Source: Mortierella alpina (taxonomy: Eukaryota > Mortierellomycota > Mortierellomycetes > Mortierellales > Mortierellaceae). From it: a stretch of DNA of 64,000 nt. The translations under genes were made by a program, and so were the position numbers. The stretch covers positions 1,054,001-1,118,000 of the forward strand of contig JANATF010000005.1 of the NCBI GenBank assembly GCA_029449245.1. Direction: 5' to 3'. The notes below the pieces were generated by a model. The model was given only the letters and a program-made list of their open reading frames with translations, did no database searches and was not told the origin of the DNA. This document shows, in pieces, positions 1-11,640 of the stretch. The first letter of the stretch is position 1. Every line of letters begins with the position of its first letter.

Positions 1-1532
1 ATTACCTTGGTGACTGGGGTAAACAATACGGTATGTCGAACTATTCAATGTGCCCTCGAAAATAGCTCCTTTAACACGTTGTTTTCTCATGCCTCAGCTA
101 ACGCAATGAGTCTTAGGTTTGATGGCAGTGGGGTTCGATCGTTATGGTGATAGGGCCCAGCTCAAGCAAGATCCGATCAAGCACTTATACGAGGTTTATG
201 TCAAGATCAACCGCGACATTACCGAGAACCCCAGTCTTGACAAGATGGCGAATCAATACTTTAAGCAAATGGAGGACAACGACCCAACGGTACTCTCACT
301 GTGGCAAGAATTTCGCTCACTGTCGATTGATTTCTACAAGGTCATCTATAAGCGGCTCGGAATTGAATTCGACATCTATTCAGGTGAATCTGAGAGCGCA
401 AAATTCGTTCCGCAGGCTTACGACTTGCTACGTCGGAAAGGATTATTGAAGGAGCAGGATGATGGCGCATGGATCGTGGATCTATCAGAGTATGGACTCG
501 GAATCTGTACACTGCGGAGGGCAGATGGGACCGCCTTATACCTCACTAGAGACGTCGCTGCATGTTTGGAGCGCGCAGAACGTTTCCAGTTTGATCAGCA
601 CCTCTACGTGATCGGTGATGACCAAAACTTGCACATGAAGCGGCTGTTCAAGATTATGGAGTTGGCGTATGCAGATGAGGCAAAATCATCATCTCAACCA
701 CACTGGACTCGCGCCCTGAGGCACCTCTCCTTTGGCAAGGTGCAGGGCATGTCTACTCGGAAAGGCAACGCTGTGTTTCTGGAGGATATTTTGGACACTG
801 CTCAGAGCACCATGCTGGGAAAGATGAAGGAGAATGAATCCAAGTTTGAGGCGGTCAAAGAGTCATTTAAGCAACAACAACGGCAACAGGGCAGTCGCTG
901 GCCAGAGAAAAACGGTCAGGCGCTCGACGGAGTTGAACTTGTGGCGGACCAACTTGGCGTCTCGGCTGTGGTGATTCAAGACTTTCAGGCTAGGAGTTCC
1001 AAAGGGTACGAATTTAGCTGGAAGCGGATGACAGAGTCGACAGGCAATACGGGCATTTACCTCCAGTACGCCCATGCGCGTCTTTGCGGGTAAGTGAATG
1101 TTACACTCGAGTTCATCGAGCACAAGCGGTATACCACAAAATACTCGGCTGAGCACTTATTGTCTTTTCTTTCGTTATGCGAAAAAAAAAATCACTAGCA
1201 TTGAGGAAAAGTTTGGTACGCGACTGAACACAAACGCCAACACCGACCTGCTGACAGAACCGGAAGCCTTCGAACTCGCCAATATGGTCTCCATGTACCC
1301 TGAAATCACTCGCTCGACCCTTCAGACGTTTGAGCCGTCGATGGTCGTCAACTATCTGTTTGGACTTTCCCATGCCATTAGTTCTGCAAACCAGGTTCTC
1401 CAGGTCAAAACTGCTGCGGAAACAGGACAACAGGATGTGGCAGAGGCAAGGATGCTGCTTCTCTGGGCAGCGCGTGTGACCCTTGGCAATGGCATGAAAG
1501 TCTTGGGTTTAGAACCTCTAGAGAGGATGTAA
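1..1532 (+). CDS. RRS1: Arginyl-tRNA synthetase, cytosolic type (5' end outside window)
   Basis: Class I synthetase that joins arginine to tRNA-Arg for translation. The visible exons are <1..30, 117..1089 and 1199..1532, with introns 31..116 and 1090..1198. Splicing keeps the frame: the first exon reads YLGDWGKQYG and runs on into LMAVGFDRYG, and the second junction gives YAHARLCG then IEEKFG. Family signatures visible are the ArgRS-typical linker GDWGKQYG, the LYLTRDVA block, the KMSKS-equivalent MSTRKGN loop, and the anticodon-binding C-terminal domain with QYAHARL near its start. The protein ends in LEPLERM before TAA at 1530-1532. The N-terminal part, with the HIGH motif, must lie left of the window. 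The family is recognised with high confidence; cytosolic rather than mitochondrial is inferred from the motif style. Confidence 0.93.
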
Positions 1533-3029
1533 AAAAATTAAAAAAAGGCCGCGTAACATGGTCATATAGACGTTAACATGCAAGGAACTCAAGTGTACCT
1601 CTGATTGTTGCAGGACCATTTACAACTCTGTCGAATGCGTAATAAATGCACACCAATTTTCTTTCGCGCCCGAGCCCTAGGCAAGGTGTTTTGGTAACCT
1701 GCTCGATTATGAGGGTCTCCAGGAACATATGAGCCCATAAGGGATCGATAAAAATGGAAGTTCAAAGCACGCGCAACAGCTTGGATTGGTTTGAGAGCAG
1801 CGCAAGAACCATACACGCACATAAAGTCAAAAAAAGCCCGTGAACGGTACGCGGAAGTCTCACTATTTGATGGCAGATGTACCTGAAGAGCGGACAGCAG
1901 GGCGTATGAGGAAGACACACCCACACCCCTGTTTCGTATTCATCAACCTCCTCGTATTCAATCCTGAGTGCAACACGCAAATTGCAATTTAAATACATGA
2001 GGTAACATTTAAAATCTCAACCTTCTTTTTTTTCACATATTTACTTTCACGTCCAAAACGGCCATCGGAGGGCGCACGGTACAGAAGCGAGCACCGCAGT
2101 TGGTCATGACGTGTGTTATGGACCTAGAGTAGCGCGGTTTTCTTTTCCAATCGGCGCCCATGACCCATACAACATGCTATCTGTCGCTTCAGCCGTAACA
2201 CGGGACACACAAATTATCGCATGCAGTTTTGCAGCGGCGCCCATGACAAAGGGTCGGCGAAACCCTCCCCCCCAATGGTACCACAAATGGTACTCTTCAT
2301 AGTCAACTCATGCGTTGCCGTGATTGTCTATACCATGTGTGAAGTATAATGATAATTGCATGTATCATTTGGTATAGCGGGGACTCCAGAGAACGGACGC
2401 ATCGTATGCATTTTTATTCCCAGCAATGGCCGATATATATATGTAGCTCTGCCGGCGTACTTTATGATAATGAGCGAGGGATAGTAATTATTGCATGATA
2501 AGTCTATCCACAGTATTGCAACATGTAACGTCTCACTCTTTTCTTTCTTCTACTTTCCGTCGCTCAGCCAAGTGAGCAGCAACTCCTATGATTTTACGTA
2601 CCAGCTGGACATGGGCAGGGTCGGACCAGGGCTGTTGCGCCAAGTCTGTTTCCAAGTCATGGCTCATGAGGATGAACCCTGAATCATTCTAATTTTACTC
2701 GAGCGGTCCGGAATAACCCCCCTTGTTGAACGGCACGTATGAATGATGAACCACCCTTCTAAACCACCACGCTTGGTGTGCAGCATTGTCAAGAAGGCAG
2801 CTTCCGTCCTGAAAGAAGAGGGACAGAAGCGGCGCATCTTTGGTAATCGTAGGGAGGAGGGGGGAGGGGGGCGGGGCGGGGTGTGTGGGCGTATTTGCTT
2901 CCAATCCCAGCCGTGGCCGCTATTGGCGGATTTGGCTCCCGTTGTCCACACCAAAGTGCTTTGGTGTGATCTCGACCACCAATGCCAATAGACTACAAGC
3001 AATTCAGTCCTGCCCCAGCGTCCGTTTGC
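1533..3029. other. Intergenic stretch, no gene recognised
   Basis: The ArgRS 3' flank is followed by about 1.4 kb without a convincing coding region. Short open frames on both strands lack splice partners, domains or codon bias. A G-rich patch on the + strand lies near 2855-2885. The last few hundred bases are probably the promoter of the secreted acidic protein. Confidence 0.6.
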
Positions 3030-3036
3030 TATAAAT
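3030..3036 (+). promoter_or_regulatory. TATA box of the secreted acidic protein gene
   Basis: TATAAAT lies about 280 nt before the ATG at 3316. It is followed by a long pyrimidine-rich leader built from imperfect TTCCTCACC units (about 3168-3230). Position and motif fit a fungal core promoter; the start site is not visible. Confidence 0.5.
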
Positions 3037-3258
3037 TCGGCCCCCATGCCCCTCCTCGCCGTCTCCTTTGCCGTATTTTATCCTTGATCCTGCTTTCTGC
3101 CACCCTGCTGTTCACAGCTTGCTGCTTTGTATATACGGAGACCTCTCTTCTTCTCGCACCCCCTCACCTTCCTCGCCTTCCTCACCTTCCTCACCTTCAA
3201 CACCTTCCTCGCCTTCATCACCTTCAAATCACTTTCAATCCACCACCTCTCTCTCTCA

Positions 3259-3260
<2 letters not shown>

Positions 3261-3306
<46 letters not shown>
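3261..3306 (+). repeat. (AC)23 microsatellite in the 5' leader
   Basis: An uninterrupted AC dinucleotide run ends ten bases before the start codon at 3316, so it lies in the predicted 5' UTR. It also creates long false open frames (TH or CV repeats) on both strands. Confidence 0.95.
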
Positions 3307-3314
<8 letters not shown>

Positions 3315-3315
3315 C

Positions 3316-4104
3316 ATGAAACACTCGGGTCTCACACTCTTCGCTGCGACCATCGGAGTTGTGCTCCTCAGCTCTAGCTTCCCCACTACCATTGAGGCAG
3401 CACCCATCCATCAGCAGCAACCCCAGCCTTCTGCCGGAAGGATTCAGATCAAACCACAATCTCGACCCCCTTCGGACTCCCTGCTACCACCACCACCTTC
3501 GTTTCGTCGTCGCTCCTTCTCTATTCGCCGCTCCGCCTCGGCATCCGTCGACACCGTCCTTGCCAACGTTCCTGAGCCATCACACCACCAGGCGATCGCT
3601 GCAGCGTTTTGGTACCAGCGTCCAGATCGCCATCGTACCTCACTCGAGGAGCACGTTGTTGTGGACGAGGACGATGATGATGCTGGCAACGAGTTGCTCG
3701 ACACTGAAGACGATAGTCAACCAAGACCCGACGAGGATGAAACAATCGAGGGACAGATCTTGGAGGAAGAGGGAGATGACGAAGAGGAAGAGGAAGAGGA
3801 AGACGATGTTGATCAACAACGATCCAACCTGCTCGCCAGCTCGAGAGTCGATGCCGCCCTGTCGAGCATCAAGACCTGGGTGGACAAGAACGGTCTTCAA
3901 GAAGGCGATCTGACCCCCGAGGAGTTTGAGGATGAAGAAGATGATGAGGAGGAGGAGATGGAGGATGATAGAGTTCCTGAAGATGAAGAGGACGAGGAGG
4001 AGGACGAGGAGGACGAAGAAGACGATCACGAGGAGGACGAGCAAGATCGGAAGGGATTTGGTGGCAATGCTGCCGCGGCTGAATTGGCTGCCAGTGTGCT
4101 CTAA
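3316..4104 (+). CDS. Secreted highly acidic low-complexity protein
   Basis: Single-exon, 262 residues. The N-terminus is a clear signal peptide: a short basic start MKH, a hydrophobic core LTLFAATIGVVLLSSS, and a likely cleavage after TTIEA before APIHQ. Next come a Gln/Pro/Ser-rich part, a basic segment (FRRRSFSIRRS) and two long Asp/Glu tracts, roughly residues 115-170 and 200-245. A short non-acidic spacer containing IKTWVDKNGL separates the tracts, and an Ala-rich tail ends in SVL. I do not recognise a family. The composition suggests an extracellular or ER-lumen polyanion that could bind calcium or basic partners, which is inference. I chose the ATG at 3316 because the frame upstream is only the microsatellite and leader. 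Confidence 0.75.
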   Translation: MKHSGLTLFAATIGVVLLSSSFPTTIEAAPIHQQQPQPSAGRIQIKPQSRPPSDSLLPPPPSFRRRSFSIRRSASASVDTVLANVPEPSHHQAIAAAFWYQRPDRHRTSLEEHVVVDEDDDDAGNELLDTEDDSQPRPDEDETIEGQILEEEGDDEEEEEEEDDVDQQRSNLLASSRVDAALSSIKTWVDKNGLQEGDLTPEEFEDEEDDEEEEMEDDRVPEDEEDEEEDEEDEEDDHEEDEQDRKGFGGNAAAAELAASVL

Positions 4105-4647
4105 TCCACTGACTCCCTTTTTCTCAAAACTGTATATAGTAACGACCTACATCTCTCAACATCGCCTCCATATTGTATCATACTCTTCCTCATACACATA
4201 CACGCGCTTTACAAAACACACCACTGCACATAGAACTTTCGCATAGTCAAACAGCATCATCTCAAACGTCCTTTAACACTTGCAAAAATGAAGGCCCTTG
4301 TTCCAACGTTTCATCTCCGCTTAGTAAAGCTGCTTTATTTGACGACCCGCTGCTTTCTCCCAGCGCGAACCGAGATACGTTCAGAAATATGTATCTAGAC
4401 TACATACATTAATACGCGCGACATCCTCTTCTGCCCGGCGATTGCGTGTCAACCCCTTCCTGAGGTAATAAGCAGTGATGTAGCTCAGTGTCTTTTTTTT
4501 TTTTTTTTTTTGCGCCTTAGTGTAGATTTATTTCTTTGGACATTTGCTCTTCAAACACATGCACACTGTATCTTTCAACCACAAAAGTGTTATTCTTATT
4601 GCTGTATATTGTCTGCAAAAGAAAGGTAAATGGTCTAAACCCTCCGT
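4105..4647. other. Convergent 3' flanks of the acidic protein and KMO genes
   Basis: The two genes face each other here. Besides short spurious frames there is a T run at about 4493-4511. No gene is seen. Confidence 0.55.
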
Positions 4648-6861
4648 CTACTGAACCAGTTTTTGCACAGAGTTTGCGGCTGTCAAGAACGCAGCCTTCA
4701 GCAAATCACTCATATCCCTCAACTGTCTCCGCTGTCTCCAGCCCGCTAGGACCAATCCCGCCGCTGTGCCCAATCCAACTGCCGCACCCGTCACGCCCAA
4801 CCAGAATCCCTGGGAATGATGACGTGCATAAGCTTCCGAGTACGGGCGGTTCGAGAAACTGACCATGGTGTAAAGCGGGATGACCTTGGTGGGCATTAAC
4901 AGATGCAGCCAAGACTCGACCTTCTTGCGCATCAAGTACACGGGCGAAGTCACGCCGTGGCGCATCTCTGTGTAGTTGTACAACGCCAGCTCACAGATCG
5001 CCTTCAGATCTTTGGCACGACGAGTCGTGTAGGCGTCCAGGGCCTGCTCCAGGGACGTGTCTGAGTCGCTTTCGCGCGTCGACTTGACGTTGAATTCGGA
5101 AAGCAGCGAGTCCAAGATGCGGACGTCCTCGAACCCGCAGTTCATGCCCTGGCCATAAAAGGGGACCATACTGTGTGCAGCGTCTCCAAGGATGATGCAG
5201 CGGTCCTTGTAATGATAGGGGTTGGCCTAAGTGATATGGTCAGGAATCATTTTTGTCAATGATTGGAGCGATTATTGTTTTTTTCATTTCCTGGCAGGGA
5301 GTGAAGGGCAATGATGAACTCACCCTAACCATGACGAGCGATCCTTTGGGGTTCTTGAAATATTCCTTGATCAAAAGATCCTTGCCCATGAGGTGGATAG
5401 CATCCGCAAAGTACTCTTCAAAGAACTTGAGAAGGTCGTCCTTGTTGTGGATCATCTCAAAGTTTGCAAATGGCATGAACAGGGTCACAGTAAAGGATTT
5501 GTCCTACAGGCGTAAAAAATAAGAATATTCACGAAATTAAGTTTCAGGTCCCACCAGACGGGACTTAAGAGGGAGGATCAAGACTTACGGGGTTGGGTAG
5601 AGCAATCATCATGAACTTGTGACGAGGCCAGATGTGCAGGTGCTCAGGGTCCATGGCGAACTCGGCCTCGCCATTGGCACCAATCTTGGCAGGAATGCTC
5701 AGCTCGCAATATCCATGGGGGATGTATCCCTGCTCAAAATCCAACCTGTTTGGGGAGATGAAAACCAGTTCAATGTCAAGAACTCTGTAGGGATGGTCGC
5801 AGCAAGAATTGGGGTTCCAGTTTTTTGGACCGGTGTTCGCTTACCTGACATAACGCATCAAAGAATTTCTCACGGCAGAGTATGCACCATCACATCCAAC
5901 AATCAGATCTGCGTGGGCCTTAATGGTCTCCTTTGTAGTCCTTTAAAACCATCAGACAGGAAAGAAAAAATGTTGCAAAGGTCAGATAAAAACCAGCCAG
6001 ACAGCAAACGCTAGGCTGTAACCTCAAAGTCAATACTTACTTGTTCTCCAACTCGAGCGTTCCTTTGTCGAGGTCAGCCCTCTTGAGTGCCACATCGAAC
6101 GAAAACTGAACATTGTTCAATTCCTCCGCAGCGGTGATCAAGTCCTCGTTCAACTTTGCACGATCAACGGAATTAATGCACTACAAAAAAAAATATCCAC
6201 GCGTCGCAAAAGAAAAACCAAGACTTTGCATTAGCCCAAACGCAGTTACACATGGCCGACATCGAACTTCCCCTCGGCTGCTTTTCACATACCTCGCCAT
6301 GAACACCATAGTCCTGGCTAACAAGGTGACCCTCGCTACCAATGTGAAGCATACGGCCACGCATGGGCAGACCAGACTTCATGACAAGCTCGTCCAAGGC
6401 GAGGCCAGTGCCCTTCAAGGCGGTGAGGCCACGAACAGACAGCGCCAGATTGATGGATCGGTTCTGGATCTTGGCCTTGTTCTCGGGCAGTCTCATGTCT
6501 AAAGAAAGGGAACATACATTTTATTTTCGTTTCCCGCCCAGAAGGATGGACCGTGTGCAAGGTGAGGCGAGAGAGTGTGTACAAGTGGTCGTGCAGCGAT
6601 TAGTAACCATGTTGACAATTTTACCGCCTTTTTGTGTCAGTGCGGGTACAAAAAACGAGTGCCTCGGCTTAGGGCAAAATGTACCAGCGCAGCAACAAGA
6701 CACAAGGGGAGGGCATCCATGAGATGCACTATGGGTTTACCTGGACGGGTTTCATAGACATGGACATTCCATCCGCGATTCGCAAAGTAGACGGCCATTA
6801 GAGAGCCAACAGGCCCTGCTCCAACAATGGCAACGCTACGAGTCTTTGAACCAGTGGTCAT
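4648..6861 (-). CDS. BNA4: Kynurenine 3-monooxygenase
   Basis: FAD-dependent hydroxylase of the outer mitochondrial membrane that converts L-kynurenine to 3-hydroxykynurenine with NADPH and O2, in the tryptophan-to-NAD pathway. The coding exons on the minus strand, 5' to 3', are 6861..6741, 6498..6293, 6180..6041, 5940..5845, 5745..5589, 5503..5324 and 5226..4648. They total 1,479 nt and encode 492 residues, with every junction in phase. Visible motifs are the dinucleotide-binding GAGPVG (residues 14-19), DMRLPE and INLALS near the N-terminus, a DGAYS block, HIWPRHKFMMIALP, and the second FAD motif LGDAAHS followed by PFYGQGMNCGFED near residue 314. A C-terminal hydrophobic segment (about 441-462) is the family's membrane anchor. 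Length and exon order match the family. I chose the ATG at 6861 because it directly precedes the Rossmann strand; the frame further upstream has only a TTG. Confidence 0.95.
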
Positions 6862-7213
6862 TGGGTGAGGTGTGGATTGCTTGGAAGGTGAGGAAAAATA
6901 AGATGTGGACAAGGGTGAGAAGTGCGGAATTGGAGTTGAGATGGAGGACGACTGTGGGAAAAGATAAAAACGGCCCTTTTACTAGATACCTCTTAAGCAA
7001 ATTTGCTTGAGCTAATGCTTTGACGTGTGCTTTATTAACGGCTGTGTGCAGCGCGGCTGCGTGTGCTTGAATGGATTGAGTGAGGAGAATCGTCTTTCGG
7101 GTAGAGGTAGGAGAGTGGACGTTGTGGTGCGATGCTCCGGTTGTCTATCTCAGGGTCCATTAGCTTTTTTTCTTTCGAGTCGATCCCTAGATTTTCATTT
7201 TGTGTATATCCTC

Positions 7214-7844
7214 CTACAGCCACTTATCCTTGGCCTCCTTGGCCAACTTTTGAATCTTTTCAGCATCCAGCTCGTTTACATTCTCGGCGAGTCCAATGAC
7301 ATGCGAGTTCCAGGTGTCCTTGACAGTGGGAAGAACCCTGCTCTGGATGTACGTCGACGATTCCTCGATCAACTCCTTAGGCTTATCGAGGATGGAGGCT
7401 GTGGGATGTGATGTGAGGGCCTAGGAGGACAAGAGCAAAGAATAGAGCTGTAAGATATCGCGTTCGACTTGTTTGATAGACCTTGGCAGTACTAGGAGTG
7501 TTCATTCATGTTAACGCAACAAAGATTGACAGTTGAAATTGGAGCCATGTTTGCGTGTGTCGTAGTAGACGCATTCCTGGCCCATTTGCCCTTTGTCGCT
7601 ACCCCTATTTTGCCCTTCCACAGGTGCAATAACTTTAAGGGCGCGATTGGGCGATGCGATGCAGCGATGCCAAGAGCCTTACGTTGGTGATCTTGCTTCC
7701 AGGGACAGATCCCGCGAGGCGGTTCTGGACATCGTTCAACTGGTTCCTGACTTGACGCATGTCTGATGTGAGCTCCGTCCTGAACTGGTAGAGGATGGCT
7801 CCCGAAACCAGGAGGCCGGTGGCGATGGTGGCTGGGCGGGACAT
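7214..7844 (-). CDS. Small mitochondrial inner-membrane protein, MIC12/AIM5-like
   Basis: Two coding exons, 7844..7683 and 7420..7214, give 122 residues. The N-terminus (MSRPATIATGLLVSGAILYQ) is one membrane span with few charges before it. A heptad-like helical segment, DMRQVRNQLNDVQNRL, follows. The second exon contains PTVKDTWNSHVIGLAENV and ends in a Lys/Glu helix, AKEAKDKWL. Size, an N-terminal anchor and a conserved W-N-x-x-V box match fungal MICOS subunit Mic12, which helps form cristae junctions. The similarity is short, so this is a family-level guess. It lies head-to-tail downstream of a multi-pass membrane protein gene on the same strand. Confidence 0.5.
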
Positions 7845-8023
7845 GATGCAGGGTGTGTAGGAACCAACGGGAAAGGAGGTAATGGAGGTATACGGAGGTG
7901 AGTGTGATGGAACACGAGGCGGTCAATGGCGGTTTGTCATTGCTGGAACAACAAACGCTCGGGGCGGACTGATCCAAGCCACCAGTTTTTGAAATTTGAA
8001 TGCGGTGCATGTCTGAATATGAT

Positions 8024-9301
8024 TTATTGGTTGAGGGTCTCCAGTCGGTGTCCATCCTCCAGGTCCTTCTCACTATGGTGCTGCCTATATTCGCGGTCCA
8101 AATCACCATTGATACGAATGCTACGGTTTGCAAGGCGCTTGTTGCGGAAGTTGTGGATGAAATAGAGGACAAAGAAAATCAGGAAAAGACCAACGGCAAT
8201 TCCAATGTAGTAGATCGCGCACTTGGGTCCCTGATCCCAGTCCAGGAAGGGGTACACCCTAAATAGCGATAAAGTCAGACGATCCGTAAATGCTCTTGGT
8301 TAGACAACAGTATACCTCGGCGCGCCATTTGCCTCAAGTACTATGGCCTTTCCTTAACCATGATCCTTGATCAGCTTACCAAATGCCCATAGTTTTGTGC
8401 ACAATGAATGTCAGGCACATGTAAAGAACCATGACACCAGCAACAAAGAACGAATGGATCGGCTGCAAGAAATGCCTGTTGAGAACCAGCTCAACAATGG
8501 CCCCAAAGACCCCATCGATTGCGTGAACACTGATATTTTGGTACAGGTCAAGCGCTGTCCAATTCGACATATCCGAGGCAAGCAAGGTCCAGAAGACGAT
8601 CGGGACGATGACCGAGAACGTGACGACAGTCGAGTAAAAGAGCCAATGGGTGTAGCCCCACCACGGAGATCCGTCCTTGATCCACGTAGCGCGTTCAGAC
8701 TTGGGCATGCGCAAATATAAAATACCCCAGACTGTTGAAGCCTACAGGTTTCAGGGAAAGCAATCCATAAGCGAACGCTTGGTTAGTAATGCTTCTTCTC
8801 CCGTGTTAAATATATGCCTCAGGTTACTGCCCTATTTTTGTGCGACCATGAGGGAGTGGGCGGGGAAGCTGTCCAACAGACAGTGTTTCGATCATATTAC
8901 GTTTGAGCTGGTGTGAGGGTAAAACACGATCGGCGTACAAAAAAAATGGACGGCAGACTCCAAATCCGAAACCACGCCAGTCACCGCAGCGAGCATTTTT
9001 TCTGTTCCTGAATTCTGATCAACAAAAGGAATCGTCAAGTTTGCCATGAGCAGACGCAACACAGACTTGAACTTACGCAGAGGTAGCCTGCCAGACCAAG
9101 GTAGCAGTTGTTTGTAAAGAACTTGAGATAACCAGCAACCGATTCAGCCGTTGTCCATGAGGAGATCAAAGCAATGACGACGTAGAGAAGTTCAACCGCT
9201 CGAATGATAGTCAGCGTTTTAACAGAGACAATGTTGGAGGTTACGATTCTATTGGGCTCGAACCGGTCTAGTTTTAGGAACCGCACAATGAATGAAGGCA
9301 T
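8024..9301 (-). CDS. Multi-pass membrane protein, Rolling-stone / FAR-17a(AIG1)-like
   Basis: Three coding exons, 9301..9077, 8741..8380 and 8258..8024, encode 273 residues in one open phase. Hydrophobic spans include LLYVVIALISSWTT, the segment after LAGYLC, WLFYSTVVTFSVIVPIVFW, FFVAGVMVLYMCLTFIV and YYIGIAVGLFLIFFVLYFI. The tail is short, polar and cytoplasmic. The order HAIDG..ELVLNRH, then a Tyr-rich span, then VYPFLDWDQGPK followed by a last span resembles Rolling-stone and FAR-17a/AIG1 family proteins. That family contains fatty-acid-ester hydrolases (AIG1, ADTRP) and uncharacterised fungal members. Function here is unknown. The start is the first ATG in frame after an upstream stretch that offers only TTG. 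Confidence 0.65.
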
Positions 9302-10311
9302 TGTTGTTTTGAGGGTCTGAATGCAGGTGATGAAGGGGTATAGCTCTGTCAATGAATGGAGAAGAATGAAACTAGAGAAGCAATAGCCCTGGTGAAAATA
9401 GAAAAAGCGCTCGAGCTCAATGTGGAATACGAAGGCAGGGGTAAAATGGAAAAGAGCGAAGAGAGAACGAAAGAATTAAAATGGCAAGGGAATTGCGAAC
9501 GTCCTTTGAAAGCAGCAATCAAACCCAGACAAAGAGCGCCTGCCAACCAAGCGTTTGTGCGTTTGAGCACCTGCTTTTTATGAACGGGAGTTGCCAGTGT
9601 GAGCGTCAAGTTTATTCCATGCCCTTTCGAAACTCCCTCGCTGTTCTGCTCGACACCTGCACATTCATATGGCCGCTGTTAATTCATCAATACTGAGACT
9701 GATCTTGGTGGAAGCAAGCTTTCAGCCATATCGACTTCTCCAGTGGCAACATCGCGTGATTGCGTGATTGAGGAAAGGTATATTTAAACAAACTTTTCAC
9801 AGCAGCACACAGAAATCAGGCTCGTGTGAGCATTATTGTATAGTAAATTGGAGGTCCACAAAGAAGGCAGTGGATTTATCCATTACAGTTCACAGTTGCC
9901 AGCTTTGTAAACTATCTCTGCGCAGTAGTGCAATAATACAGTAGTTTGGTCCGATATTAAGTGGGCTCATCTCACCACCTTCTGCTGCTGTAATGTCAGT
10001 GCCGAAAGGCACAGACAAACTGTGAATAATTTAAAAACTCTTTGATATCACGACGTCTTCCTATTGCTGACTCCCTGAACTAAAGTTTTTTCCCATGATG
10101 CTCGCGTCCTCATCGCCTTGCATCAGCCCGATATCTCGAAATTCAACAGCCATCCCTCGACCACCTTTGGGCAATCACCTATGGATCGCGGCGGAAAGCA
10201 TCATGGCGTGAACACTACACTTATCTCAGCCGTTTTAGCGACTTTAATCAACATTTCAGTGCCTATGCTTCAGGCAGATCCAACTCGAATAAGGGCTTTA
10301 TAAAGCGCTTA
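9302..10311. other. Upstream region with no gene recognised
   Basis: Contains the promoter side of the membrane protein gene and AT-rich unique-looking sequence. No splice-consistent coding region or RNA gene was seen. Confidence 0.5.
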
Positions 10312-11640
10312 ATGGTGGTCGCCCAAGGCGGTCAATGCTGGAGACACAAAGGACACAACCACACGCATAGAGGAACTCTTTGGACAGGGCCATACAGACC
10401 CGAACACGGATATACACGCATCATCTCGAAGGCAATCGGGGCTAAGCTGCGAGAGGAGATGGCGGGGCTGGTGCGCGACATCGGAATACAAACTAGGACC
10501 CTTTCAGAGCAGTACATCCAAGCCGCTGCCCCGCCGCCCAAAATCCCACGAGGACACGGCATCGCTACCCACATTCGAGAGACGGACATATTGACAGACG
10601 ACCCTACGGCCCTGAACGAGCAAATCTTTACGGGTGCTCGCTCACTAATATCATAGTACTTTAGAAAAGCCGGAGGCTTCCCGGGGCCAACAAAGAATAT
10701 GGGAGATAGTAAAAGTGCAATTGCTGCAATGGGCGAGCAACAAATGCAAGCGCTCGATCAAGTAGCGAGTTGCTCACTTTAGCGAACATGCTCGCTAGTT
10801 CAGAGCCGTACAGTGACGACCCTACGACGATTGAACTCTAGGAGGCAAACACCAAACAATTCCGACGATACCTCAGACTCAACAGTTGAACAACCCAAGG
10901 TCCTTGTAACGTACTGGACCTACTGGGATCTAGGGGTTGCACCTCTCTAATCGGAGACCACTTCCTTTTTTTATTAAGTTCCTTGATCGTATAGCTGTGT
11001 CGTGGCACTAAGAGTCCTGCCTCGGCACACAATAAAAAACTACTCTTTGTCTCCTTGACTTTTCGCATTGTGCGGAACGTTTCCGTCCAATGCAACACTT
11101 GACACGGATCCAAGCACCAGGCGAGCGTTCTGGGGAGTGAAGGTACTTCACGGGGCGAAACCATATGGTGGCGTTATGAACGTCACACACTCCCCTGTGG
11201 CACTCTCCGTCACCGCCTATGGAGTCAAGACCCGGCGTGCGATATGGACGGGTGCAGCACCGACACCGCGAACACGAATCACCACGTCCTTCAGTGCAAA
11301 GTCAAATACGACCCGTGGCAAGAAATCCTGCAGACAAACACCACATTATTGACTAGCCGGACAAGAACCTCAACTGCCTCCTATCCTTCAACCGCCCACA
11401 GTTCGACATACGCCCAGAGAATACTATCTCCTATGCCCAATTGATCGCGTGTTGCTTGATAGGCATCGCCCAGACCACCAAGGTCCAATATGTGGACGAT
11501 CGATGTCTCTCCGCCTCAGCCATCCGCAATTGCATGCACCGCGAAGTAGATAAAACCATGGGTAGAACAGATTCATGGCAAGCCATAAATATGGCGTGTA
11601 CTATATATTCTAGGCAAGCTTCCTTGTTTTGATTGGACCT
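10312..11640 (+). mobile_element. Decayed LINE-like retroelement coding remnant (tentative)
   Basis: Several short open frames lie close together on one strand without one continuous reading frame. One (about 10312-10656) is polar and helical, with KLREEMAGLVRDIGI and a run of prolines. Further on (about 11228-11345) a frame contains a Cys/His cluster, C-x5-C then HHVLQC, followed by KYDPWQEIL. That pattern is typical of the tail of LINE reverse-transcriptase proteins. The reverse-transcriptase core (the YADD-type box) is not visible, so the element is 5'-truncated or badly mutated. No poly-A tail or target-site duplication was found. It could also be a relic of another element. Confidence 0.3.

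Noticed and set aside
2982-3459. Long frames on both strands over the AC microsatellite
   Set aside because: They translate the dinucleotide run as TH or CV repeats and have no other support.
3640-4044. 134-codon hydrophobic frame on the minus strand
   Set aside because: It is the antisense of Asp/Glu codons, which always read as Leu/Val/Phe-rich; the plus strand has the signal peptide and start.
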